A DNA stretch of 9,484 nt from Anaerolineae bacterium (GTDB lineage: Bacteria; Chloroflexota; Anaerolineae; Aggregatilineales; Phototrophicaceae): assembly GCA_025454715.1 (NCBI GenBank), contig JALONY010000034.1:1-9484 (forward strand). The letters are read 5' to 3'. The notes under the pieces are model-generated. The model ran no database searches and was not told the origin of the DNA. It saw only the letters and a program-made list of their open reading frames with translations. A program made the position numbers and the translations under genes. This document shows positions 1 to 6,314 of this stretch, piece after piece (within the stretch, counting starts at the first letter, position 1; each line of letters starts with the position of its first letter).

Positions 1-382
1 GCCGCCGCCTTCAGCGATGGCCTGTTGCCGATGGTCGATGTGCTCATCGTCAACGAGACCGAGCTGGCGCACTACACCGGCACCCCCCAAGCCCCAGACC
101 ATCTTGAGGACATGCAATCCCTCGCCAACCGCTTGCAAATCCGCCCCGATCAAGCCATTATCGTGACGGTGGGGTCACGCGGGGTGCTGGTGCTGGCCGA
201 TGCTCAATGGCTGCACATCCCAGCCAAGCCGGTCGAGGCGGTCGATACGACCGGCGCGGGCGATTGCTTTTGCGGCGCGCTGGCCGTCGCCCTCCAACAC
301 CGCCGCAGGCCTGAGCGTCCAACGACTGGGCGCCTCGACCTCGATGCCCACCCGCGCCATGCTGGACAACGCCCTCACCTAG
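1..382 (+). pseudogene. Ribokinase/PfkB-family sugar kinase, C-terminal part, frame-disrupted
   Basis: This is the C-terminal part of a PfkB-family carbohydrate kinase, which phosphorylates sugars or nucleosides with ATP; the N-terminus lies left of the window. The first frame reads through an NETE motif (about 52-63), a VTVGSRG strand and the signature DTTGAGD (244-264), whose last Asp is the catalytic base, then GALAVAL to about 294. The family's C-terminal segment then continues in the next frame (293-379: SNTAAGLSVQRLGASTSMPT...), ending at TAG 380-382. Compared with ribokinases, about 12 residues between GALAVAL and the NTAAGLSV helix are missing, so this is a deletion of a length not divisible by three rather than a simple one-base slip. 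If it is real, the adenine-side C-terminus is lost and the enzyme is probably inactive; an assembly error is the alternative. The original frame stays open and runs into the next gene. Confidence 0.8.
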
Positions 383-385
383 GAG
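381..385 (+). promoter_or_regulatory. Ribosome binding site of the DUF2294 gene
   Basis: AGGAG overlaps the stop codon of the upstream kinase (TAG 380-382) and lies 8 bases before ATG 394. It decides the start of the DUF2294 protein, since the frame is open further upstream. Confidence 0.75.
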
Positions 386-393
386 CCGCCCGG

Positions 394-774
394 ATGACAC
401 CCCCCAAAGCCCGCACCAAAGGCGAGCACGAAGCCGAGTTCACCCGCGCCATGATCCAGTTCGAGAAGGAATACTTGGGGCGCGGCCCCGAGGATGTCCG
501 CACCGTGTTCGTGCTGGATATGGTGGTGGTGCGGATTCGCGGAATCCTGACCCGCGCCGAGCTCAAATTGTGCGAGACGACCGACGGGCGCGAGCTGGTC
601 AAAGAGACGCGCCGCAAATTGTTCGAGTCGGCCTACGACATCGTCGCCGACATGGTCAAAAACATCCTCGGGTGTGCCCTGATTAGCCTGCACACCGACA
701 TGAGCACCAAGACCGGCGAGCGGGTGGTGGTGCTCACGGTCAACGTCAACCTCGATGAGCAATTCGGGCGCTAG
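394..774 (+). CDS. DUF2294 (MpsC-like) domain protein
   Basis: A 126-residue protein that covers the whole DUF2294 family (now linked to MpsC of the staphylococcal membrane-potential system and to Bacillus YbcI). Recognisable family blocks are FEKEYLGRGPEDVRTVFV (23-40), the DMVVVRIRGILT strand (42-53), ELVKETRR (67-74) and near the end ISLHTDMSTKTGERVVV (97-113). There is no signal peptide or membrane segment, so it is probably cytosolic. Its biochemical role is unsettled. The start is ATG 394: AGGAG at 381-385 lies 8 bases upstream and overlaps the TAG of the kinase, implying co-transcription and translational coupling. No mpsA or mpsB partner is visible. The reading frame is also open upstream into the frameshifted kinase, but the ribosome site and family alignment support a separate start here. 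The stop abuts the stop of the convergent aldo/keto reductase gene. Confidence 0.87.
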   Translation: MTPPKARTKGEHEAEFTRAMIQFEKEYLGRGPEDVRTVFVLDMVVVRIRGILTRAELKLCETTDGRELVKETRRKLFESAYDIVADMVKNILGCALISLHTDMSTKTGERVVVLTVNVNLDEQFGR

Positions 775-1638
775 TTACAGCCCGTCGGCGGGGTGTGCCG
801 CCACCCATGCCCGAAAATCACCCAGCAGGTCGGCAGGCAACGCCCCGCGCTCGGCAATCGCGAGATTCTCGGCCAAATGGTCGGGGTTGGCCGTCCCCAG
901 CAAAGCGACGTGCACCTGTGGGTTGGCCAAGACGAAGCGCAACGTCAACTCGGCGCGGCTGTAATCGGCGTGGCGGGCAAACCACGCCAGCATCTGCATT
1001 TGGTCACTGCGCGCCTTCATCGGCTCTTCCCACCAATACCACGGCTCACGGTCGAAGATGAACCGCCCGAACACCTCGCGGGCAATCACCCCGACCCCGT
1101 GCGCCTGTGCATAGGCCAGCAACGACCGCTCTGGGTACAGCGTAATCATCGAATAATCGGTCTGGAGCACCGCATACGGTTGCGCCTCGAGGCACGCCTG
1201 AGCGGTCGGGGCGTCCTCGCTGATGCACGCAAAGCAGATTTTGCCCGCTTGGCGCGCCTGCTCCAACGCGCCGAACACGTCATCGCGGCTGGCGGTCTCG
1301 ATGCCCGGGCTGTGCAGTTGCAGCAGGTCGATCATCTCGACCCGCAAGCGCATCAGCGACCGGTCAATCGAGGCGATGATGTCGGCAGGGGTGCACCCTT
1401 GCGGCGCGTGCGCTTTGGTGGCGATGACCGAACGCTGCTTCTTGGCCGCATCCCACGCCCCGATGTGGTCTTCACTCTCATCATAGCCCGATGCCGTGTC
1501 AATCAGGTTGACGCCCGCGTCATAGCTCATATCCAGCAAGCGGTGGGCGCTGGCCACATCCACACTGCCCAGTTGCCACGCCCCCATCCCGACCACGCTC
1601 ACGCGCAGGCCGGTCGCCCCCAATATTTTGTACTCCAT
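775..1638 (-). CDS. Aldo/keto reductase
   Basis: NAD(P)H-dependent oxidoreductase of the aldo/keto reductase (TIM-barrel) superfamily, which reduces carbonyl compounds; the substrate cannot be told from sequence. Counting from the GTG at 1641 (288 residues), the catalytic tetrad is Asp48 and Tyr53 (GVNLIDTASGYDESE), Lys76 (VIATKAHAP) and His110 (LLQLHSP). Near the C-terminus GTANPDHLAENL (249-260) is the cofactor-phosphate binding loop. The length is typical of short bacterial members. The N-terminus YKILGATGLRVSVVGMG is the usual family start. I prefer ATG 1638 over GTG 1641 because GAGGAG (1647-1652) is then 8 bases away. No signal peptide, so cytosolic. It lies 90 bases downstream of the SH3-domain gene on the same strand, with a terminator between. 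Its TAA stop (775-777) directly abuts the stop of the convergent DUF2294 gene, leaving no room for a terminator. Confidence 0.93.
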   Translation of the reverse strand: MEYKILGATGLRVSVVGMGAWQLGSVDVASAHRLLDMSYDAGVNLIDTASGYDESEDHIGAWDAAKKQRSVIATKAHAPQGCTPADIIASIDRSLMRLRVEMIDLLQLHSPGIETASRDDVFGALEQARQAGKICFACISEDAPTAQACLEAQPYAVLQTDYSMITLYPERSLLAYAQAHGVGVIAREVFGRFIFDREPWYWWEEPMKARSDQMQMLAWFARHADYSRAELTLRFVLANPQVHVALLGTANPDHLAENLAIAERGALPADLLGDFRAWVAAHPADGL

Positions 1639-1679
1639 CACGTCTGCTCCTCGTCTTCACCCATCCCACTCAACACAAA

Positions 1680-1703
1680 GGGGCGCACGCTGGCGTGCAC
1701 CCC
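1680..1703 (-). terminator. Hairpin terminator after the SH3-domain gene
   Basis: GGGG-C-GCACG (1680-1689) pairs with CGTGC-A-CCCC (1694-1703) around a 4-base loop, with one C/A mismatch in the stem. Read on the minus strand the stem is followed by TTTGTGTTG, a short T-rich run, as in a rho-independent terminator. It lies 28 bases past the TGA of the SH3-domain gene and upstream of the aldo/keto reductase, suggesting the two are not a simple operon. Confidence 0.6.
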
Positions 1704-1731
1704 CCAAAACCCAACGCCAGCCGTTGACCGC

Positions 1732-2427
1732 TCAGCGCACCGCAATCGGCAAATCGCCCGAGTTACGCACCGCGCCCAGCGCCGCCGCCAACCAGCCCTC
1801 GGCCTCGCTCCCATCGCGGCAGGTCGCCTCGACGTAAAAGAAACCCGCATCGGACGTGCGCCCCAAGATGACGTACTCGAGGTTGCCCGCCAGCTCGCAC
1901 ACCGGTGCCGATGCGCCATCCGGCAACATCCGCAAGGTGGCCGCGCTGAACAGGTAGAAGCGCGGCAAGGCCAATTCACCCGCGGCCTCGACCACCGGCG
2001 TGCCACGCAAGTCACCACGCGGGATGACCAATTCGCCCAGCACCCAGCCGGTCACGTCGCCAGCCTGCACGTACCACCACGTAAACGCATCGTTGCGCCC
2101 CAGCGGGATGAGGCGCGCACCGCCCGCCACCCGCCCGACCAGCGTAAACTCGGGGCCGTCACCACTACGCAGGTTGAGGAAGGCGGTGTTGACGATCAAC
2201 ACGCCCGGCTCCTCGGCCACCACCTCGGGCGCGTTACCGCTCAGGCGCGGCACGGTGTTGAGCGGCAAGCTCGGGCTGGTCTGGGCGACCAAGCGCCCGC
2301 CACACCCGCCCTCCACATCGGCGGCCACCGGTTGCGTGCCGATGCAAATCACCCCAGAGGCTTGTGCAGGTAGCACAAAGAAAATTAGTAAAATTGTGCA
2401 AATTAACAAAGCGGCGCGCCGAGTCAT
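1732..2427 (-). CDS. Secreted protein with two bacterial SH3-like domains
   Basis: A 231-residue exported protein of unknown specific role. Residues 1-23 form a Sec signal peptide: MTRR, a hydrophobic core (AALLICTILLIFFVLP), then AQA before a likely cleavage site. Residues 77-137 are a bacterial SH3 (SH3b) domain with the hallmarks LNLRSGDGPEF, VGRVAGGARL and WWYVQ..GDVTGWV. Residues 157-220 look like a second, more diverged copy (ATLRMLPD, VCELAGNLEYVILGR, FFYVEA, EGWLAAAL). SH3b domains in exported proteins usually bind cell-wall peptides or protein ligands. The mature chain has four Cys (28, 42, 177, 203), which could form two disulfides. No catalytic domain is attached, so it is more likely a binding or adaptor protein than a wall hydrolase. 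The start is ATG 2427, preceded by AAGGAG; the open frame further upstream (to 2496) lacks this and would bury the signal peptide. Confidence 0.83.
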   Translation of the reverse strand: MTRRAALLICTILLIFFVLPAQASGVICIGTQPVAADVEGGCGGRLVAQTSPSLPLNTVPRLSGNAPEVVAEEPGVLIVNTAFLNLRSGDGPEFTLVGRVAGGARLIPLGRNDAFTWWYVQAGDVTGWVLGELVIPRGDLRGTPVVEAAGELALPRFYLFSAATLRMLPDGASAPVCELAGNLEYVILGRTSDAGFFYVEATCRDGSEAEGWLAAALGAVRNSGDLPIAVR

Positions 2428-2467
2428 GAGCAGCTCCTTATCGAGGGTATCGTGCCGTGCTAGTCTA

Positions 2468-2496
2468 ATCATCCGCTGAACTTGTACTTTTTGCAA
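2468..2496 (-). promoter_or_regulatory. Possible promoter of the SH3-domain gene
   Basis: On the minus strand TTGCAA (2496-2491) is followed after 17 bases by GATGAT (2473-2468). Each hexamer matches the sigma-70 consensus at four of six positions. The position is sensible for the gene starting at 2427, but the match is weak. Confidence 0.35.
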
Positions 2497-2533
2497 CTAT
2501 ACGCGCATTAGGAATGCGTCAGGCGTATTGCAA
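2491..2533. promoter_or_regulatory. Nested dyad, possible shared operator of divergent promoters
   Basis: Three concentric inverted repeats are visible: inner CGCATT-AGG-AATGCG (2504-2518), middle ATACGC (2499-2504) with GCGTAT (2523-2528), and outer TTGCAA at both ends (2491-2496 and 2528-2533). The outer hexamers coincide with the predicted -35 boxes of the two divergent promoters, so one bound regulator could control both. The regulator is unknown; none is encoded next to it. Confidence 0.45.
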
Positions 2534-2555
2534 CTGATTAGTAGTGCGTTATAGT
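2528..2555 (+). promoter_or_regulatory. Promoter of the ABC transporter operon
   Basis: TTGCAA (2528-2533), a 16-base spacer and TATAGT (2550-2555) resemble a sigma-70 promoter (4/6 and 5/6 matches). Transcription would begin near 2562, immediately before a strong stem-loop, giving a leader of roughly 60 bases ahead of the binding-protein gene. Confidence 0.55.
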
Positions 2556-2563
2556 TTAGGGCT

Positions 2564-2591
2564 ACGGCGGCGAGAATGGCTCGCCCGCCGT
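2564..2591 (+). promoter_or_regulatory. Stem-loop at the predicted 5' end of the ABC operon mRNA
   Basis: ACGGCGGCGAG (2564-2574) pairs with CTCG and CCGCCGT (2580-2583 and 2585-2591) with one bulged C at 2584 and a 5-base loop. It sits right at the predicted transcript start and 17 bases before the ribosome site AGGGAG (2609-2614), which it leaves free. By analogy with 5'-terminal stem-loops such as that of E. coli ompA, it may protect the message from decay. There is no T-tract directly after it, so an attenuator is less likely. Confidence 0.55.
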
Positions 2592-2624
2592 GTGACAAGC
2601 CAAGTTTTAGGGAGAAATAGACCC

Positions 2625-4244
2625 ATGCGATTCTTCCGTATCGCCCTCGTGGTGCTGGCGTTGATGGCGGTCATGGCCGCCCCGATGCAAGCGCAAGGCA
2701 AGTCCGCCACCGTGTCGTGGCCGCAAGAGCCCGACACCCTCAGCCCGCTGTACACCAGCATGACCTTCGCGGGCTACACCTATCAGCTCTATCTGTCGGG
2801 CGCGTGGGCGTTCGATGCCGACCTGACGCCGTTTCCGGTGTTGGTCAGCGAAATCCCCAGCGTCGATAACGGCGGCATCAACGCCGACGGCACGGTCTTC
2901 ACGCTCAAGCTGAAGGAAGGCCTGACGTGGTCGGACGGCGACGCGCTGGACTCCGCCGACTTCTTGTTCACCTACGAGATGATCATGGCCGAGGGCAACG
3001 CGGTCGGTAGCCGCACCCCGTATGACCGTTTCGTCAGCATCGAGGCGCCCGATGCCACCACCGTGGTCATCACCTTCGCCGAGCCGTATGCCCCGTGGCT
3101 GAGCTTGTTCGGCGCGGTGTTGCCCGAGCACGTCCTGCGCCCGGTCTTCGAGGCCGAGGGCAGCATCGACACCGCCGACTTCAACCGCAACCCGACCGTC
3201 AGCAGCGGCCCCTACGTCTTCGAGACGTGGGAAGTCGGCAGCTTCATGCGCTTCCAAGCCAACCCCGCCTACGTGCTGGGTCAGCCCAAGATCGACACGC
3301 TGGTCGTGACCTTCATCCCCGATGAAGTGGCCTATGTCGCCGCCCTGATTAACGGCGATAGCGACCTCGGCACGTTCGTGGCCTTCAGCGATGTGCCCGC
3401 CCTCGAAGAGGCTGGCCTGACCGTCGAGGTCATCCCCTCGGGCTACAACGAGGGCTGGTACCTCAACACCAGCGCCGAGCGCGCCCACCCCGCCATGACC
3501 GATGTCAACGTCCGCAAGGCGATTGCCATGGCGTTCGACCGTGACGACTTCAACGCCACCCTGAACTACGGCGCCACCTTCACCCCGCACAGCTTCTGGG
3601 AAAACACCCCCTACGCCAACCCCGACATCGACCCGTACCCGTTTGACCCCGCCATGGCCGCCCAATTGTTGGACGAGGCCGGCTGGGTCGATAGCAACGG
3701 CGACGGCACCCGCGACAAGGACGGCGTCGAGCTGGTCTTGCGCTTCGTCACCAACACCCGCGGCATCCGCGTTGACCTGCAAGCCATCGCCCAGCAACAA
3801 CTGGCGGCGGTCGGCATCGGCACCGAGCTGATCAACTTCCCGTCGGATCAGTTCTTCGCGGGCTACGCCGAGGGCGGCCCCATCAGCACCGGCCAATACG
3901 ACATCGCCGAGCTCTCGACCGCTCCGGCCACCTTCCCCGACCCCAACACCGTCCGCTTCTTGTGCAGCGAAATCCCCAGCGACGAGAACCCGGTGGGCGC
4001 CAACGATAACTACTACTGCGACCCCGAGCTGGACGCGCTGTTCGAGCAGCAATCGAGCACCACCGACCTCGCCGAGCGCATCGCCATCTTCCACCAAATC
4101 GACCAGAAGATGTTCGACGCGGCCATCTGGATTGGCATTTGGCACGACGCCGACGTGTGGATTACCGGCAGTGACCTGCAAAACGTCGCCCTCAACGGCG
4201 TCACGCCGTTCTGGGATGTCCAGAACTGGGACGTGGCCAGCTAA
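2625..4244 (+). CDS. ABC transporter substrate-binding protein, peptide/nickel family (SBP_bac_5)
   Basis: A 539-residue exported solute-binding protein (DppA/OppA-like fold) that would deliver peptides or another small solute to the two permeases encoded next. Residues 1-24 are a Sec signal peptide (MRFFR, hydrophobic core, MAAPMQAQG). There is no lipobox Cys, so it is not an obvious lipoprotein. Family blocks: WPQEPDTLSPLY at the mature N-terminus (32-43), EGLTWSDGDALDSADFLFTY (98-117), SSGPYVFE (193-200), DVNVRKAIAMAFDRDDF (293-309) and PFDPAMAAQLLDEAGW (339-354), followed by an acidic loop DSNGDGTRDKDG (356-367) reminiscent of a calcium loop. Cys447 and Cys465 could pair in the exported protein. 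Substrate is not predictable. ATG 2625 is chosen because AGGGAG lies 10 bases upstream and it gives an intact signal peptide; the frame is open to 2544 but that overlaps the promoter and leader hairpin. First gene of a three-gene operon. Confidence 0.93.
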   Translation: MRFFRIALVVLALMAVMAAPMQAQGKSATVSWPQEPDTLSPLYTSMTFAGYTYQLYLSGAWAFDADLTPFPVLVSEIPSVDNGGINADGTVFTLKLKEGLTWSDGDALDSADFLFTYEMIMAEGNAVGSRTPYDRFVSIEAPDATTVVITFAEPYAPWLSLFGAVLPEHVLRPVFEAEGSIDTADFNRNPTVSSGPYVFETWEVGSFMRFQANPAYVLGQPKIDTLVVTFIPDEVAYVAALINGDSDLGTFVAFSDVPALEEAGLTVEVIPSGYNEGWYLNTSAERAHPAMTDVNVRKAIAMAFDRDDFNATLNYGATFTPHSFWENTPYANPDIDPYPFDPAMAAQLLDEAGWVDSNGDGTRDKDGVELVLRFVTNTRGIRVDLQAIAQQQLAAVGIGTELINFPSDQFFAGYAEGGPISTGQYDIAELSTAPATFPDPNTVRFLCSEIPSDENPVGANDNYYCDPELDALFEQQSSTTDLAERIAIFHQIDQKMFDAAIWIGIWHDADVWITGSDLQNVALNGVTPFWDVQNWDVAS

Positions 4245-4263
4245 GCGCTGACCCCCGCCCCAC

Positions 4264-4291
4264 GGGGCATGGTGCGCCTGCGCCATGCCCC
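4264..4291 (+). repeat. Intergenic stem-loop between binding protein and first permease
   Basis: GGGGCATGG (4264-4272) pairs perfectly with CCATGCCCC (4283-4291); a further CG/CG pair inside (4275-4276 with 4281-4282) would close the loop to CCTG. It lies 19 bases after the binding-protein stop and 40 bases before the permease start. There is no T-run after it, so it is more likely an mRNA 3'-end stabiliser or partial terminator than a full stop. GCCCC/GGGGC at 4257-4268 could form a competing small hairpin. Confidence 0.65.
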
Positions 4292-4331
4292 ACCCCCCTA
4301 GCCCCAGCCCACTACGCACAGGACTTCACTC

Positions 4332-5351
4332 ATGGCGCGCTATGTCATCCGGCGGCTTTTGCAGGCCATCCCGCTTCTGTTGATCGTCAGCTTCGTCTTG
4401 TTCGCGCTGATGCAAGCCACCGGCGACCCGCTGGCGACCATGGGCGGGCGTCAGCCCACCCGCGCCGCCGACCGCGAGCGCCTCGCCCGTCAGCTTGGCC
4501 TCGACCAGCCCATCCACGTCCAATACGTCTATTGGCTGATTGGCAACGATTGGGTGGTGGTGGATGCCGAGACCGGGCGCACCGGCACCCGTCGGGGCAT
4601 CTTGCGCGGTGATTTCGGCGTGTCGTATGCCACCCGCCAGCCGGTCTTGGAGATGATTGGGGGGCGCGTCCCCGACACCCTCCTGCTCACCCTGACCGCC
4701 GAGGTCTTGATTTTGACCGTCTCACTCGGCATCGGCATCTTCTCGGCAGTCCGCAAATATTCGTTTTTTGACCAAGCCTTTACCAGCATCTCGTTCGTGC
4801 TCTACTCGGTGCCGGTCTTCATTATGGCCTATACCCTGATTTACGCCTTCTCGATTGGGCTGAGGCGGGCAGGGTTGCCCTATTTCCCCACCAGCGGCAT
4901 CTTCGACCCCGCCATCGGGCGCACCTTCGAGCAGGTGGTCTGGCATATGGTCTTGCCGGTGCTCACCCTCTCGCTCATCAGCATCGCCGCCTACAGCCGC
5001 TACATCCGCTCGACCATGCTCGAGGTCATCAGCAGCGATTACATCCGCACCGCCCGCAGCAAAGGCATCACCGAGCGCCGCACCTTGTTCGTCCACGCCT
5101 TCAAGAACGCCTCGCTCCCGCTCATCACCCTGATTGGCCTCGATTTGCCGTTTTTGCTGGGCGGGGCGGTCGTGACCGAGACCATCTTCGCGTGGCCGGG
5201 CATGGGCTACCTGTTCATCAACTCGCTCCAGCGCTCCGATTACCCCGTCTTGATGGGCATTTTGATGTTGATTGCCGTCGGCGTGGTCATCAGCCAGTTG
5301 ATCGTCGATTTGCTGTATACCGTCCTCGACCCGCGCATCCGCTATAGCTAG
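4332..5351 (+). CDS. dppB: ABC transporter permease, DppB/OppB type
   Basis: A 339-residue inner-membrane permease of the BPD_transp_1 family, first of two forming the channel of a peptide/nickel-type importer. The N-terminus MARYVIRRLLQAIPLLLIVS is typical of this subfamily, leading into membrane segment 1 (about 9-29). A long external loop follows, with the usual GDPLA and LGLDQPIHVQY motifs. Further segments lie near 115-140, 150-172, 205-222, 263-284 and 305-330. The cytoplasmic EAA loop that docks the ATPase is at 231-250 (EVISSDYIRTARSKGITERR), followed by HAFKNASLPLIT. DPR near the C-terminus (333-335) is also typical. Length is normal. AGGA (4320-4323) stands 8 bases before ATG 4332. 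Eighteen bases separate its stop from the next permease gene, so the two are co-expressed. Confidence 0.93.
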   Translation: MARYVIRRLLQAIPLLLIVSFVLFALMQATGDPLATMGGRQPTRAADRERLARQLGLDQPIHVQYVYWLIGNDWVVVDAETGRTGTRRGILRGDFGVSYATRQPVLEMIGGRVPDTLLLTLTAEVLILTVSLGIGIFSAVRKYSFFDQAFTSISFVLYSVPVFIMAYTLIYAFSIGLRRAGLPYFPTSGIFDPAIGRTFEQVVWHMVLPVLTLSLISIAAYSRYIRSTMLEVISSDYIRTARSKGITERRTLFVHAFKNASLPLITLIGLDLPFLLGGAVVTETIFAWPGMGYLFINSLQRSDYPVLMGILMLIAVGVVISQLIVDLLYTVLDPRIRYS

Positions 5352-5369
5352 GAAAGGCTGCACAGACCT

Positions 5370-6314
5370 ATGGCAACCCTCACCACCCACAAGCCCGTGC
5401 GCCTGATGGAAAGCGACAACCAACGCAAAAACAGCAACCGCGCCCTGCGCCGCTTCTTGCGCCACCGTGGCGCGGTCTTCGGCGCCGTGTTGCTGGTGTT
5501 CGTCATCGGCTACGTCATCTTGGGGTCGCTGTTGTTCAGCGAAAGCTACGCCAACTTCAACGACACCAGCCGCCGCTTGCAACCCCCCAGCACCGAGCAC
5601 CCGATGGGCACCGACAACATCGGGCGCGACATCTTCGCCCGCACCGTCTACGGCGGGCAAATCTCGCTCATGATCGGGTTCTTGGCCGTCACGGTGGCCG
5701 TGCTGATTGGCACGACGGTCGGGGTGGTCACCGGCTATTTCGGTGGCTGGATCGACGTGATTTTGATGCGCCTGACCGAGGCCATGCTCAGCATCCCGAC
5801 CCTGCTGTTTTTGTTGATGATCGCCAACATCTTCGGCGGCAAGGTGCCCCAAATCGCGCTGTTCGGGCGCGTGTTCAGCGGCAGCGTGGTGGTCATCATC
5901 GTCATCATCGGCCTGACCAGCTGGATGGGCTTGTCGCGCATCGTGCGCTCGTTGGTGCTCAGCCTCAAAGAGGCCGAGTTCATCACGGCGGCGCGGGCGC
6001 TGGGCGCGTCCGACCTGCGCCTGATTTTCAAGCACATCCTCCCCAACATCGTCGCGCCGGTCGTCGTCAGCGCCACGCTGGGGGTCGGTGGTGCCATCTT
6101 GTCGGAGTCTTATATCAGCTTCTTGGGCGTGGGCGTGGGTGCGCCGACCGCCACGTGGGGCAACATCCTCGAGGGCTCACGCCAGTTCTTCGAGCAAGCC
6201 CCGTGGTTGTGGGTCGCGCCCGGCATCTTGATTTTGATGACCGTGATGGGCATCAACTTCCTCGGCGACGGCCTGCGCGACGCGCTCGACCCGCGCTCCG
6301 ACAAATCGGCCTAG
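5370..6314 (+). CDS. dppC: ABC transporter permease, DppC/OppC type
   Basis: A 314-residue inner-membrane permease, partner of the preceding one. A charged cytoplasmic N-terminus (NRALRRFLRHRGAVFG, the OppC_N motif) precedes membrane segment 1 (about 35-55). HPMGTDNIGRDIFARTVYGG (77-96) is the conserved block before the transport domain. Later hydrophobic segments lie near 100-121, 137-152, 172-190, 228-248 and 281-299. The EAA loop is at 197-226 (LSLKEAEFITAARALGASDL...), the ATPase docking site. SYISFLGVGVGAPTATWG (248-265) and a DPR near the C-terminus are family hallmarks. An AAAGG lies 12 bases upstream of the ATG. It is the last gene of the operon in this window: the usual DppD/DppF ATPase genes are absent and the stop TAG (6312-6314) overlaps the stop of the convergent sulfotransferase gene. 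Confidence 0.93.
   Translation: MATLTTHKPVRLMESDNQRKNSNRALRRFLRHRGAVFGAVLLVFVIGYVILGSLLFSESYANFNDTSRRLQPPSTEHPMGTDNIGRDIFARTVYGGQISLMIGFLAVTVAVLIGTTVGVVTGYFGGWIDVILMRLTEAMLSIPTLLFLLMIANIFGGKVPQIALFGRVFSGSVVVIIVIIGLTSWMGLSRIVRSLVLSLKEAEFITAARALGASDLRLIFKHILPNIVAPVVVSATLGVGGAILSESYISFLGVGVGAPTATWGNILEGSRQFFEQAPWLWVAPGILILMTVMGINFLGDGLRDALDPRSDKSA

Noticed and set aside
793..2373. A 526-codon open frame on the plus strand
   Set aside because: It is rich in Arg, His and Gln, spans the opposite strands of two clear genes and the terminator between them, and resembles no family I know.
2544..2624. N-terminal extension of the binding protein upstream of ATG 2625
   Set aside because: It would overlap the predicted -10 box and leader stem-loop and would place an Arg-rich stretch before the signal peptide; ATG 2625 has a ribosome site.
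2607..4319. A 570-codon open frame on the minus strand opposite the binding-protein gene
   Set aside because: It is low-complexity (rich in Gly, Val, Asp, His), has no recognisable domain and lies wholly opposite a well-supported gene; such frames are common in GC-rich DNA.
4722..6035. A 437-codon open frame on the minus strand
   Set aside because: It runs opposite both permease genes and has only charged, repetitive shadow composition.
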